Assembly: GCA_900095095.1 (NCBI GenBank)
Contig: FMBT01000375.1
Location: 62,001-126,000, forward strand
DNA: 64,000 nucleotides
From: Fragilariopsis cylindrus CCMP1102
Lineage: Eukaryota > Bacillariophyta > Bacillariophyceae > Bacillariales > Bacillariaceae
Reading direction: 5' to 3'
Part shown: in pieces, positions 10,685 through 21,480 of the stretch
How the letters are laid out: each line of letters starts with the position of its first letter
How positions within the stretch are numbered: the stretch's first letter is position 1
The notes under the pieces: generated by a model
What the model was told of the DNA's origin: nothing
Database searches by the model: none
Seen by the model: only the letters and a program-made list of their open reading frames with translations
Program-made: the position numbers and the translations under genes

Positions 10685-10975
10685 TGGATGGGGTTTTCCA
10701 TATATACCAAAGGGAACTTACTCCTGGTGCTTTGCGTTTGATGATCCAGCTTAGGTGTGCACAGAAGTGGAAAACCCTGTTTTGGGGCCTAAATGGCCCA
10801 ATTTGTGGTTAATGCGGCCCTACAACTTCATAACCTCCATACAAAACTAAGCATTATGTGGCCCTTGGAGGTGTAGGTATAATCTTGAGCTCCATATAAT
10901 TTTTTTGGTGTACTAAGGCCATATTGATGGTGCATCAAGGCTTTGATTGCGCACACAGTTTTGTTATTTTAGGGA
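10685..10975. repeat. Diverged dispersed repeat, copy 1
   Basis: Shares stretches such as ataccaaagggaa, tgttttggggcctaaatg, ataacctcc and attgatggtgcatca, in the same order, with 12400-12700. It is a non-coding repeat of unknown class. Confidence 0.65.
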
Positions 10976-11010
10976 TTTAATATGTATACACAGAACAAAA
11001 TATCTCATTG

Positions 11011-11615
11011 CAGATGACAACACCAGATGGGTCAGGTGCACTAGCATCCACATAATGTACTAGAACATTGTGTGCCTCCTACAACTTTCCTGTTGCTGTG
11101 GTTGTGGAAAAAAATTTATTTTGCAGCTGTGGAAGGCACAAAAACAACAAGATTTTTGGCTGATATGAGCCACAGAATATCTCATTTGGAAGGGTTGCAG
11201 AGGACAACACCAGATGGGTCAGGTGCACTAGCATCCACATAATGTACTAGAACATTGTGTGTGCCTCCTACAACTTTTCTGTTGCTGTGGTTGTGGAATA
11301 AAATTCATTTTGCTACTGTGGAAGTCACAAAAACAACAAGATTTTTGGCTGATATGAATCGCAGAATATCTCATTTGAAAGGGGTTACATAAGACAACAC
11401 CAGATGGGTAAGGTGCACTAGTATCCACATATGTACTGGAACATTGTGTTTGCCTCCTACAACTTTTCTGTTGCTTTGGTTGTGGAATAAAATCATTTTG
11501 CTGCTGTGATGTGGAAGGCACAAAAACAACAAGATTTTTGGCTGAAATGAAACACAGAATATCTCATTTGAAAGGGTTACATAGGACAACACTAGATGGG
11601 TCAGGTGCACTACAC
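11011..11615. repeat. Tandem array of a ~187-bp unit (about 3.2 copies)
   Basis: Units start near 11011, 11198, 11388 and 11580. Each carries gacaacaccagatgggt, tccacataatgtactag, tgcctcctacaac and gatttttggctgatatga. An inverted array of the same unit lies at 13325-13805, and one degraded direct copy lies at 14325. Confidence 0.8.
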
Positions 11616-11920
11616 TAGTACCACTTTAGTGGGTTACACTCAAAGAACAAACAGCATTGGAGGTGGGAACGCAGATAATTGATGACAGATTTGGAGATGA
11701 ACCTAAGTAATAAGTAAATGTAGAATAAATTTGGCGGGTCTATCGTTGACTTTCTGTCTTTCTAAGACCTTAAGGAGCGAAGAGGCAGCTATTAAATAAT
11801 AAGTTATATATAGTGGGTTACACCCCTCAAACAGTCATCATTTATTTGAATTTTGGCGCCGAGGGATCTAGCGAAACGCTTAAATAAATCTCCGCGTGGA
11901 ACTAGCAATTAATATAAAAG
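11616..11920. other. Unassigned segment with a PBS-like TTGGCGCC string
   Basis: Holds two copies of gtgggttacac (near 11630 and 11817), ~187 bp apart, and tttggcgccgaggga near 11853. The latter resembles a retroelement primer-binding site, but no LTR pair was found. Confidence 0.3.
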
Positions 11921-12125
11921 CTAAATCATGCCCAAAATTTTACTAGCATTTGTTACTGTAGTATATAATAACAACTTTAGCATCAAATATATGCACCTAA
12001 AAAGTCATTTTTTTGGAAAAATAAACTATGAAGTTTACAATTGACCTATTGGATGGAGAATTTTTGTATTCCTTAGTCTTGTAAGTCTACTGGTATCTCA
12101 CAATGTAGGCTCACACACAGCACGC
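11921..12125. repeat. Inverted repeat, left arm
   Basis: About 205 bp that match the reverse complement of 13843-14057 with scattered differences. Shared strings include gtagtatataataaca, tttacaattgacctattgga, ttccttagtcttgtaag and tgtaggctcacacacagca. The loop is about 1.7 kb. Confidence 0.75.
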
Positions 12126-12399
12126 ATCATCTTTTTATGAGATATCTTGTTCAGGACACAAACTAAGGTAGAACTTCCAGGAAAATGCTTCTTTTTGGTC
12201 AGGAAGAGTTCCTTTACCTTACCATATGTTGTATAGAGTGGATACTTGGAACAGATTTTGGGGTGCTAGGTATGTGCTCTTCACACTAGAAGGTGGTAAA
12301 GGGTGTGATACAGCCTAGGACATGAGAAAATGGCCCATTTGGGGGGGTATGTGACCTAGTACACGCTCAGAAAGATGAATTGTCCCAAAGTATGCACAT

Positions 12400-12700
12400 T
12401 GGATTGACCATATACACCAAAGGGAATATAAAATTGGCAAGCTATGGGCAGGACCATGCTGATGTGGGCACTAAAGGGGGAAAACCTGTTTTGGGGCCTA
12501 AATGACCCTTTTGGGGGCTCAGCACACCCTGACACATTCCTAACCTCCCTATAGCCCTAAGCAATAGTTGGACCTTGTACCCATAGGTATAATGTTGAAC
12601 TGCATATAATCTTTCAAGGTTATTAGGTCTGTATTGATGGTGCATCACGGCCTTGACTACACTCGCACTTGGCGCTTAGAGAAATTGTGTGTTTTAATAG
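12400..12700. repeat. Diverged dispersed repeat, copy 2
   Basis: Direct-orientation partner of 10685-10975, diverged by many substitutions and small indels. Confidence 0.6.
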
Positions 12701-13324
12701 CGGTGGATTTTGACCTGTGACACCCCAAATATATGTATGGTTACCTAAAGCAATGATAGAATCCAAAACATCTATGAGTTAGGTTGGTGTCTAGCTATTT
12801 TATTTGGGACTCAGCACACCTGAGTATGGGCGCAGTAGCATCTCAAATATTTTTGCAACGTGTGCATTTTGGGCTATTTTATGTCTATTTTATTTTTTCC
12901 TCCCCACCACACCACCAATATGGCAAATGTTCCAAGTATTATTAGTGTATTTTGACCATATGCATATATGGAAGGTATATGGGTGTTCAAATCACCTTCC
13001 AATTCCTTTCTTTGATGTTGTGGCAGCCTATTTCTGAATGGTACTTTTGGGCATGGAAATATGACATGTTGGCCAAAATGCAATGTTTGTGTTCTGAAGG
13101 CAAGAATAAGGTATGTATGAGGGATCATGACCCTTAGATCATCCCCTATGGGTATGAGATGAATGACTGGGTGGTATTTTGGTGCACCATACTGGTTCTA
13201 GAACTTAAAGAGAAGTTGAAGTTGTTTAATATTCCAATAACCAAACTCCACTGGAGAATTTGTGAGATAAAAATGATACCAATCAGAATTACTACTCTAG
13301 TCAAGTGATGATGAACCACCAGGG

Positions 13325-13805
13325 ATGGTAGGAGGCAACTACAATGTTCTAGTACACTATAAGAATGTTTGTGTACCCAACCCACCTGATGTTGTCCTTT
13401 GCAACCCTTTTATAAGAGATATTTTGTGGTTCATCTTGTTTTGACCAAAAATCTTCTTGTTATTTGTGTGCCTTCCACAACAGCGGATTGTAATTTATTC
13501 AACAACCACAGCAACAAAAAATGGATGGGAGGCAACTACAACATTCTAGTACACTATAAGAATGCTAGTGCACCCGACCCAGAAGGTGTTGTCCTCTGCA
13601 GCACTTTCAAATACGATATTTTGTTGTTCATTTTGATTGGGAATCTTATTGTTTGTATGCCTTCCACAACAGCGGATTGTAATTTATTCAACAACCACAG
13701 GAACAAAAAAGTGGTAGGAGGCAGACACAATATTCTAGTACAATATGCGGATGCTAGTGTACCTGACCCAGAAGGTGCTGTCCCCTTTTATCTGAGATAT
13801 TTTGT
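13325..13805. repeat. Inverted tandem array of the ~187-bp unit
   Basis: Units starting near 13325, 13521 and 13708 carry gtaggaggcaactacaa, ttctagtacactataaga, gaaggtgttgtcctctgca and tgccttccacaacagcgg. These are the reverse complement of the unit at 11011-11615. On the plus strand two units share one open frame with a 62-residue period (CNLFNNH.NKK...APDPEG). I do not call this a gene. Confidence 0.75.
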
Positions 13806-13842
13806 TGTGCGTACACATACATTATTTTAAATCTCTAAAATG

Positions 13843-14057
13843 TGTGCTGTGTGTGAGCCTACATTATGAGATACCTATAGGCTTCTTACAAGACTAAGGA
13901 ATGTAATAGTTCTCTATCCAATAGGTCAATTGTAAAGTTAATAGTTTAATTTTAATTCTCCAGAAAAAGGACTCTTCAGGTGTGCATATTTGTTGCTAAA
14001 GATGTTATTATATACTACACTAATAACAAATACTAGTAGAATTTGGATATGATTCAG
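13843..14057. repeat. Inverted repeat, right arm
   Basis: Reverse-complement partner of 11921-12125. See that entry for shared strings. Confidence 0.75.
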
Positions 14058-14324
14058 TTTTTATTAAAATTGGGCGGACAAAAATCTGTTACAAGACGAG
14101 TTACATAGTAAGATCTAATTGTAGAGATAACTTTTGAAAAATATGCCCAAGGTGGTAATCTTGCATATGATCCATATCTCTGTTAAATGGAGAATCTGCT
14201 ACATAACTACTGCTTGACCACCTGGTACATAATAGCCCGAAAGTTATAGTCAGTCAAATTGTGAAAGGCTATTTTAAACCGTTTTTTTGGTTGGCTTGCA
14301 GACGGGTCATTGTATGAAGTGGTA

Positions 14325-14435
14325 CTAGTGTAGCATCCACATAATGTACTAGAACATTGTATGTGCCTCCTGGGGAAGGCACACAAACATCATGATTTTC
14401 AATCGAAATGAACAAACAAAATATCTCATTTGAAT
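14325..14435. repeat. Degraded single copy of the ~187-bp unit
   Basis: Direct orientation (gcatccacataatgtactag, tgtgcctcct, aaatatctcatttgaa), with an internal deletion relative to the array at 11011. Confidence 0.6.
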
Positions 14436-14645
14436 TTTTCCTTCACCACATTATTGATTCCAATTTCTTTGAATGTGCCTGTATCACTCTTGTTGTCATT
14501 GATTGCTCTAGTGAAGTGGAATTTGAATCATATACAGAAAAATGACCACCATTGACAATGCTTGCTTGAGTGTTGATTCAGAATTTAGTTGGCAGTCAAA
14601 ATCACTTGCTACTGGTGCGAAAGAGAGAAGAAGAACTACACACAT

Positions 14646-14769
14646 GTAACAAATTGTTTACTGGTAGGAGGTTTGTCGTATACAATCAACAACGTAAACT
14701 TCAGTATGTAACAAATTGTTTACTGGTAGGAGGTTTGTCGTATACAATCAACAACGTAAACTTCAGTAT
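14646..14769. repeat. Perfect 62-bp tandem duplication
   Basis: Positions 14646-14707 and 14708-14769 are identical by eye (each starts gtaacaaattgtttactgg and ends cttcagtat). Perfect identity implies a recent event in otherwise decayed DNA. Confidence 0.9.
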
Positions 14770-15319
14770 GTCACTAGTACGGAAGCATAAATATTACAGT
14801 ATACACTAAGTGCACTAAGAAGAAGGGGGTATATAATACTAATCTAGAAGGAATAGAAGGATATGGACGGCTGCTCCCGAATGTTATTTGCCTGACCTAT
14901 TTTAAGCTACAGAAAAGATGCTGCTGCAGAATTCAGATACATGTGTCCCTCTTGGTTTGATAGCATTGATTTTCCACTAATATTAAATTGATATCTGGTA
15001 CTGCCTGTATTGTCTGCTGTGTTTTATTTTTCCTATGTATCCAATGTATCTCCATAGCATTGAAGGATCATTTTGGCTCTGATGACACACAAACAACTAC
15101 AAAAACAATATTATAGCAGCACTAAATAAATATGAATGTAAAGATCTCTCTGCAGAATACTGAGCATGTTTAATTAATTATTGTTGGTCTTTGACTATTT
15201 TACTAGAGATTATTAATTGGACTCCCACCAGTCTAATTAATTTTCATTCGCAGTGTCTCTTTCTTTCTTCCTTTCGTTTTTGACTGACTCTCGAATCCAA
15301 TGTTCCTATGGTGAATGAT
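14770..15319. other. Intergenic, nothing recognised
   Basis: AT-rich sequence without coding signal. A short inverted ttaattaa-rich patch lies near 15170-15245. Confidence 0.5.
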
Positions 15320-16076
15320 TCATTCATTTTTGCTACTGTTTTCACCGTCGTTACCCTCATTATTACTATCATTGTTGTTGTTCGATCCTGCCGCTGCCAC
15401 CACCGGTGTGGATGATAGTAATTTTACCAACACATCTAGTTGTCTCCGCAATAGAAAGTACACACATTCCAGATGGATTTTGGTGTCAATAGCAGTGATC
15501 ACCAACGTCTCTACAATATTGATAGGTGTGTCTATTGAATAACGAATAAGAGTATCTTCTGCGACTTCCAATAATTTCTCGTTTCCATGCTTTTTACAAG
15601 CAATTTGGAAGGGTGTATTGTTCGTACTTTCTTTCGCCAACAGCAGGCAACGAATAACAGCATCGAATACGGATCGGAATCTTACATGGATGAATTCTAT
15701 GCAGCGCACTGAAGTGGTAAATCTCTAGTATCTACCGGGATGAATCAATGCGGACGGACGGTTGTCATCTAATGAAGGTGGTGGGTCGCCAAATAGGGCT
15801 GGGAGAAAGTATCATCACATAGTTTCGTAAGGAATTCCTTCATCAATACATCAATTTTACTTCTGTTACGTAAGGGGAATTAGTTTTTTTCCGTCTAAGG
15901 ACCGAACTTATTTTAAAACGTCTTCGATCGGCAGCAGTATCAGCATCAGCGATTTGCTCTTCATCTTGTTCCTCTTCTTGTTCCTCTTCTTCCTCTTCTC
16001 TTTCTTCTTCTTCTTCCGATGATAGTGTCTCATCGCCGTGACTAATACCGGTGTCACTATCGCTATCGTCCATCAT
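15320..16076 (-). pseudogene. Fragment of a diatom ankyrin-family protein
   Basis: Two minus-strand pieces. The ORF at 16076-15843 is acidic (SSEEEEEREEEEEEQ) and ends RRRFKISSVLRRKK. The ORF at 15709-15320 has the C-terminal signature seen in many diatom ankyrin-repeat proteins: NTPFQIACKKHGNEKLLEVAE, then DTPINIVETLVITAIDTKIHL, then CVYFLLRRQLDVLVKLL, and an Asn/Asp tail. Full family members carry several ankyrin repeats between such ends. Here only one repeat-like unit is left, and the 130 bp between the pieces contain stops in the frames I read. It is either a truncated pseudogene or a gene with an intron I could not define. Confidence 0.55.
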
Positions 16077-16868
16077 GTCTACTATCTTATTTCGTCTGAG
16101 CTTTTACAGTAGTACGAGGAGAGGTATTGATGTTGTTTCATCGAAAGATCTTTTGTTTTTTTTTAATTGCTTCTTTTCTGAAGGGTATATGTCGTCATAT
16201 TCGTGAATTAATTTTTCATTTTTGACACTTTTATCAAATCGTGGGAACGACGGCAATTTATGATTGGTTTGACTTACGTCATTCGAGGAAAACTAGTGAA
16301 GTGTACTTTCAAACTTCGACGTTAATTAAATTCATCTCGCATTCCTAGCACTTCCGGAATGTGCGCCACACAACCATAAGTGCGGACTTGGTATGTAGAA
16401 ACACTACCAGAAAATCGAGAAACACTTCCAGAATCTATTAGCGAATGAAAACGTTTCCTTAAGCACCATTATAAAACAAGTGGCTCAGCATTCAGCATTA
16501 TATTTTTAGTTGAAGGACAGACATGACGACGCACCACGGAGTGTACGTGTAAACTTTTCAGGTGCGTATTCAATAAATTTGTATGGTAGTTTTTGCCTTT
16601 AGTAGTATTTTTAACCAGTGGATTAGCGCGTAGTGTTCTTTACCTGATTACCGGTATTACATCATCTATTTTTTTATTACTTATTTATCGTGTCTTGTTG
16701 TCGTGCAATCGAAACCTTTCAATCATCACACAAACAAATAATCTTTCCTTACAACTTGATTGATCAATTAATTCTATTAAAACGACACAAGAAACAGCAA
16801 TCACTTGTCTCCTCCCACCACTAACAAAAGATTAATCAGAATTCAATTAATCAGACTAGATTAATAAG
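16077..16868. other. Intergenic / 5' region of the gene at 16869
   Basis: AT-rich. No coding signal, RNA gene or strong repeat recognised. Confidence 0.5.
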
Positions 16869-17273
16869 ATGGCTATTATGAATAAGAAAACGTTGTTGGT
16901 TGTCGCTGCACTATTTAGCACATCAAACGCGTACACAAATAGTCACGATCTACGAAGAAAATTTGGTATCACAACACCATCATCACCCCAACAGAAGACA
17001 GTAGTAGCACATGCCGCACTGCATACAGAAGATGCCTTTGGTACCCCTAAGAGAAGACGCATGATGCCTTCATCGAATACAGCACATGGAATTCTAAGTC
17101 CCGAAACTGTATCAAGAATGGATGAAAATACATTAGCGAATGGAAGAAGTAATCCTGCTGTTGAAGAATTCCTTTCAAGATATAGACGGACGGGTCCTAT
17201 GTCATGCCTTGAAATGTTATCTGATCCTGAAATTTTACCACATTTGACACAAGCAATGAGAGATATTGCCTAA
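16869..17273 (+). CDS. Small secretory-pathway protein, function unknown
   Basis: 134 residues. Residues 1-22 form a signal peptide (KKTLLVVAALFSTSNA) cleaved before Tyr, which could also suit plastid import. The mature part has a basic KRRRMMPSS patch and a compact C-terminal block, NPAVEEFLSRYRRTGPMSCL plus DPEILPHLTQAMRDIA. That block reads like a conserved helical motif. I do not recognise the family. Single exon. The start is the only ATG that places the hydrophobic segment at the N-terminus. It lies in tandem with the plastid ClpS-like gene downstream. Confidence 0.7.
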   Translation: MAIMNKKTLLVVAALFSTSNAYTNSHDLRRKFGITTPSSPQQKTVVAHAALHTEDAFGTPKRRRMMPSSNTAHGILSPETVSRMDENTLANGRSNPAVEEFLSRYRRTGPMSCLEMLSDPEILPHLTQAMRDIA

Positions 17274-18430
17274 AAAAAGACTTGAAGAAAATCAAGTTAA
17301 AGAAATCAAGTTAAAGAGACAGAAAGAAGAGATACCCCCCCCCCCCCCCCCCAAGAAAGAAATTGACAAAATAAAATCTATTGTACTATTACTACCGCTA
17401 CATCTACTACTCATTTATCTATCAAGATTACATATATCGAAAACCCCTATTTCGATCCCTACACATACGTTACATTTCCGACAACGACGAGGAGAACTCC
17501 TTGATCAATAGAACGCTTTATCTTCAATCTTTACACGTATCGAAAAAAAAAATCAATCACATCAAACGACCCCTTCCTTACCTCTATTTTGCAGTGCTAT
17601 CTTGAAGTAAAGTACTGTACTTCGAAGTACGTACATCAAATCAGATTTCACTTTCCGCTACATTCGCGCGTTAGCGCGCTGTTTTATTATTTAATTAATG
17701 CTAGAATTAAAATTTATTGTAATTTAAAAATATTCTTTCACTACTACTTATACTACAATTTGTTATTCATAAATCTTGCAATATAGTAGAGGAAGTCATC
17801 GCTTACAAAACAAGGTTATTAAGTAATTATGGTGAACAACTATGAGTGTACTCAACTCTGTATCAATCTCCAGATCATTAAACAACCTTTGTTTCTTATA
17901 AATACTTTTTCTACAGTATGCTGAACGGGGTGCAACATCAGATGAATTTGTTTTTGTTGTGTCTTTGCATTAATGGTTGGCTCTCCTTATATTGATAAAA
18001 TATCTGCAAGAGCGAATGGCAGACGCTTTCTATTCAGTCCCATGAAGAAGAATAACTTCATTAATCACAGTACAGTACTGCGTCAGTCCTCGGCTGTACA
18101 TATGTTCGAAATTCTTTTTCTTCGATCTTCTTGCTTCGGACTCTCTTCAAACACACACCTGCTTTACTAGTACTCAACAAACACCAGCACATCAGACTGA
18201 TAGACATCACTTCAGATTCATTCCCCACACACAATAATTCATACGTTTATACGGTAGACAAGCTTAGCGAACGAACGAAGACTTACTACTACTGCTGCTA
18301 TTACTACTACTACAACTACTATTCAAAGACGACACTGTCAAGCCTCATATTAAACTCGGAAACCAAAAATCGAACGGACGATAAAAGAAGACGATAATAA
18401 TAAAAAATAATTTAAAAATAAATAATAAAA
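17274..18430. other. Intergenic with poly-C tract
   Basis: Contains a C17-type homopolymer near 17336-17352 and, near 17608, GTACTGTAC/CTTCGAAG palindromes. Short ORFs look random. Confidence 0.6.
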
Positions 18431-19099
18431 ATGATGATGAATAACGTAACGACAAAGACTTTGGCGTTTCTTTTCATTGCCTTAACAGCTGGGACGAGTT
18501 TATGTAATGGTTTTCATCAACCATCAATGTCGACGACATCATCATCACTAACAAGAACAAAAACATCATCGAATGCTTATCGTATGAATACAGTCATTGA
18601 TGCACCCACAAAAGAAGATCTCGATCGTAAAGTTGGTCGTCGAACAGGACGAGATGGAAATGGGAGCGATGATGATTTATTAGGTGATTCCGAAGAAAAT
18701 ATTGAAGACGCGATACGTAAACAAGGTCCATTAGAATACTTAGAAGATAATATGGAGGAATCACGTGATATGAAAGATCCATTTCATATACTACTAATGA
18801 AATCAACATTTGATAAACCTGGAATTACCGTACCATATGTTGCCTCCAATCTCGAATATGTGTTAGCAATGCCAGTAGATGATGCCACAGAACATTCACA
18901 ATTTTGTTATGAGAATGGTTTAAGTTGTGTTGGTGTTTGGCCCAGAGAAGAATGTCTCAAACTTGGTCGACAATTGCAATTAAGAGATATAGTGTGCAGA
19001 GTAGTGCCATTTGCAGAAGGTGGCAATCGTGCATGGCAATCAAGTAAAGATGCTAACGAAGAAAATACAGGTGGATTTATTGAATCAGAATCACTATAA
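18431..19099 (+). CDS. ClpS-like Clp-protease adaptor, predicted plastid
   Basis: 222 residues. It has an N-terminal signal peptide ending LCNG-F (~27-31), i.e. an aromatic residue right after the cleavage site as in diatom ASAFAP plastid presequences, followed by a Ser/Thr-rich transit-like stretch. Residues ~115-200 resemble the ClpS adaptor fold: PFHILLMKSTFDKPGITVPY, VASNLEYVLAMP, an EHSQFCYENGLSCVGVWP segment equivalent to the EVHxxG region, then REECLKLGRQLQLRDIVCRV. In bacteria and plants ClpS delivers N-degron substrates to ClpC/ClpP. The insert after the first strand and the lack of a canonical NDDxT loop make it divergent. The tail is acidic. Confidence 0.72.
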   Translation: MMMNNVTTKTLAFLFIALTAGTSLCNGFHQPSMSTTSSSLTRTKTSSNAYRMNTVIDAPTKEDLDRKVGRRTGRDGNGSDDDLLGDSEENIEDAIRKQGPLEYLEDNMEESRDMKDPFHILLMKSTFDKPGITVPYVASNLEYVLAMPVDDATEHSQFCYENGLSCVGVWPREECLKLGRQLQLRDIVCRVVPFAEGGNRAWQSSKDANEENTGGFIESESL

Positions 19100-19304
19100 A
19101 TAATACAATCATACTAGTAGAGTGTATACCGTACACCGTACGCGGTACTTCTGCACACACTGTAGAGAAATATATATAAAAGCTACAACAACAATAGAAA
19201 CATTTTTACTTTAAATTATATTCTTCCAAATACCATATTGGTACACGCCATATTAAAACACTGCTATATTCAATAGAATAAACCATAACTCGTTTTTGTT
19301 CTTC

Positions 19305-20836
19305 ATGTACATGCTGCAATCAGGTACTCCATTGAAGTGTACATTCGTTCATACATACATACATACATACAAACATACAAACAAACATACAAGACAAAGC
19401 ATCCCATAGCCCGGGCTTGTCGTTTTTGCTGCCTGTTATATAGATTCGTATCATCAAGCGATACGTGACGATAAGAAATTTGTAATAGACCATGAAAAAT
19501 CAAATTTCACGATCGAAGGACATCGTTTCGTTAAACAATATAGAAGTTGTGTCATTGCTGGTAATAATAGTAGGGACGAAGGTATTATTAATGAAGATGA
19601 TAAAGTCAACCGATGTAATTGGATCATTGTTTCCGATCAAGAAGTTTCATACAGAATTGGATCTTCCTTTCGTAGTGGACGGAAGGCACGCAGTAATAAA
19701 CAAAAACTGTCATCTATGAAACAACAAGATGGAAAAAATTTTACACAAGAAAGCCCACAGCAAGATTCGCCTTCATCGCCTCTATCGTTAGATCATATAG
19801 CAACTGCTACCAATACTATTAGTACATCATGTTTGGGAGGTTTTTCAAAGAATAACGATGCTTGTTGTTCAACAGAAAATGATTTATCTGGAGAAAAAGA
19901 TATTTACATTAGGACTCAAGGACGGCAACAACGACATCGATACAATAGAAAAAATAACATATACTTTCGTGCAGTTGTTGCGACATTCAGATCATTATTT
20001 GAAATAACGGAAGATAAATATGATATCGTAACAATGTTGATTAGTAAATTAAGGAAGCACGGATATCGTTTCTTTACAATGGTTTCGGAAAGCAACAAAA
20101 GTAACGAGGATGATGGCAACACAGCAATAACTTCTTCCACACGTGACAAACAAGTGTTGTGGATCGACGCATCAGATAATGAAGTTCATCACGAAGTCTA
20201 TGATATTCCCAATGGTACGTGTGCCACTAAAGAAGAAAAAGAAGACCGGCAGGAAGAAGTAGAAGTACAAGATACCTTTACTGCGGAACCCAACACCCGG
20301 AAGCATGACAACTCCCAAGCGGCTTGTCATGAGCCTACCTTAAGCGATGGCGTTGTTTGCCCATCGCCAGAAAGAATGGAGAACATATAATCATTCCATT
20401 GAAGTAACGAGTTTCTTCTTCGTTCCGATTCCCAAAAATATCAAAGACAGAAGATATGATTGAAAGTATGAGACCTTTTCTGCAAACCTATCTGGCTACA
20501 AATGTATCAAGAGAACGGATCTCCTCCCCACCTGCTGCAACCTATATTGGCGAAAGCCGTGGCGCGAATCCTTACTCTTCTCCGTCGTTATCGTCCTCAT
20601 GGACAGCGGAACAACACCAACAGCAGCATCACCAACATCAACATCAACGTCAGCACCAACGACAACAAGGAGGAAACCAGTTGCTGAGATGCTTGCGTGC
20701 GCAGATGTCGAGATCTACCATAGCTGCAGCTGCAGGTGCAACAACGATATCGTATTCGCAAGATCTTGTTGCTGATCAAGCATTAACTTCGATTCTCGAG
20801 GATACAAGATTGATAGAAACACAGCAGCAGCCGTGA
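19305..20836 (+). CDS. DUF6824-like diatom protein, proposed three exons
   Basis: The core frame (exon 2) carries a divergent DUF6824 pattern: GHRFVKQYRSCVIAG, NIYFRAVVATFRSLFEITED, KYDIVTMLISKLRKHGYRFF and LWIDASDNEVHHEV. The frame is open well upstream of its first ATG (19716), so I propose exon 1 at 19305-19323, an intron at 19324-19443 (pyrimidine-rich, ending atatag) and exon 2 from 19444, with matching phase 1. Exon 2 either runs to a stop at 20390, or splices at a GTACGTG donor (20215) to an acceptor after 20450 in matching phase 1. The splice adds a C-terminus rich in Gln/His (20451-20836). Both options read as protein. DUF6824 function is unknown. Confidence 0.6.
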
Positions 20837-21480
20837 ATGAAGTAGGAGAAAACATTTACAGTCAAAATACTACATTACAAAATCTTAACAGTAATACATA
20901 CAGCGTACCGTTGTATTGATGTCTAAATTTCTAATATTACTACTATTAAAAGGGCTATATGTCGATATTATTACACGTTCTACTAGATATTCTTTGATTG
21001 TTATAGTATCTATCAGTCGTGTTCGCCCTCGAGATTTGATGGAAATAAAAACGAAAATCCGTTAATTAAAATAATTGAAACGGGCTTCAATGAAATTAGC
21101 AAAAAAGCGATATTAAGTATAATATTATATATTATATATGATAAACGACGCTAAGTATTATTTATTCCCCTGCTCTTTTATGCTTGTGGGAAAGGTCAGT
21201 CAGTGCGAACGAAGCGCGTTTGTTATTATCAAGATTTTCATCATAATAAAAATAAAAAATTTAAAAATAAGAAGATATTACCGGTATGTCTTAAAACACA
21301 CAACAACAGCAAATAACAACAACGAACTCACGAACACACAACAACACTACGTGACTACAAGTGCATACTTGCCATTCTATTCTATTTGCCCCCCCCCCCC
21401 CCCTCCCTCCTGCTTAGACATTGTATTGTAGGCTGGGCTACACGTACACTGTATTAGGTATACAGTGATTACAGTATGAC
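20837..21480. other. Intergenic with poly-C tract
   Basis: AT-rich, with a C14-type run near 21390. It precedes the glycosyltransferase-like gene. No other feature recognised. Confidence 0.55.
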
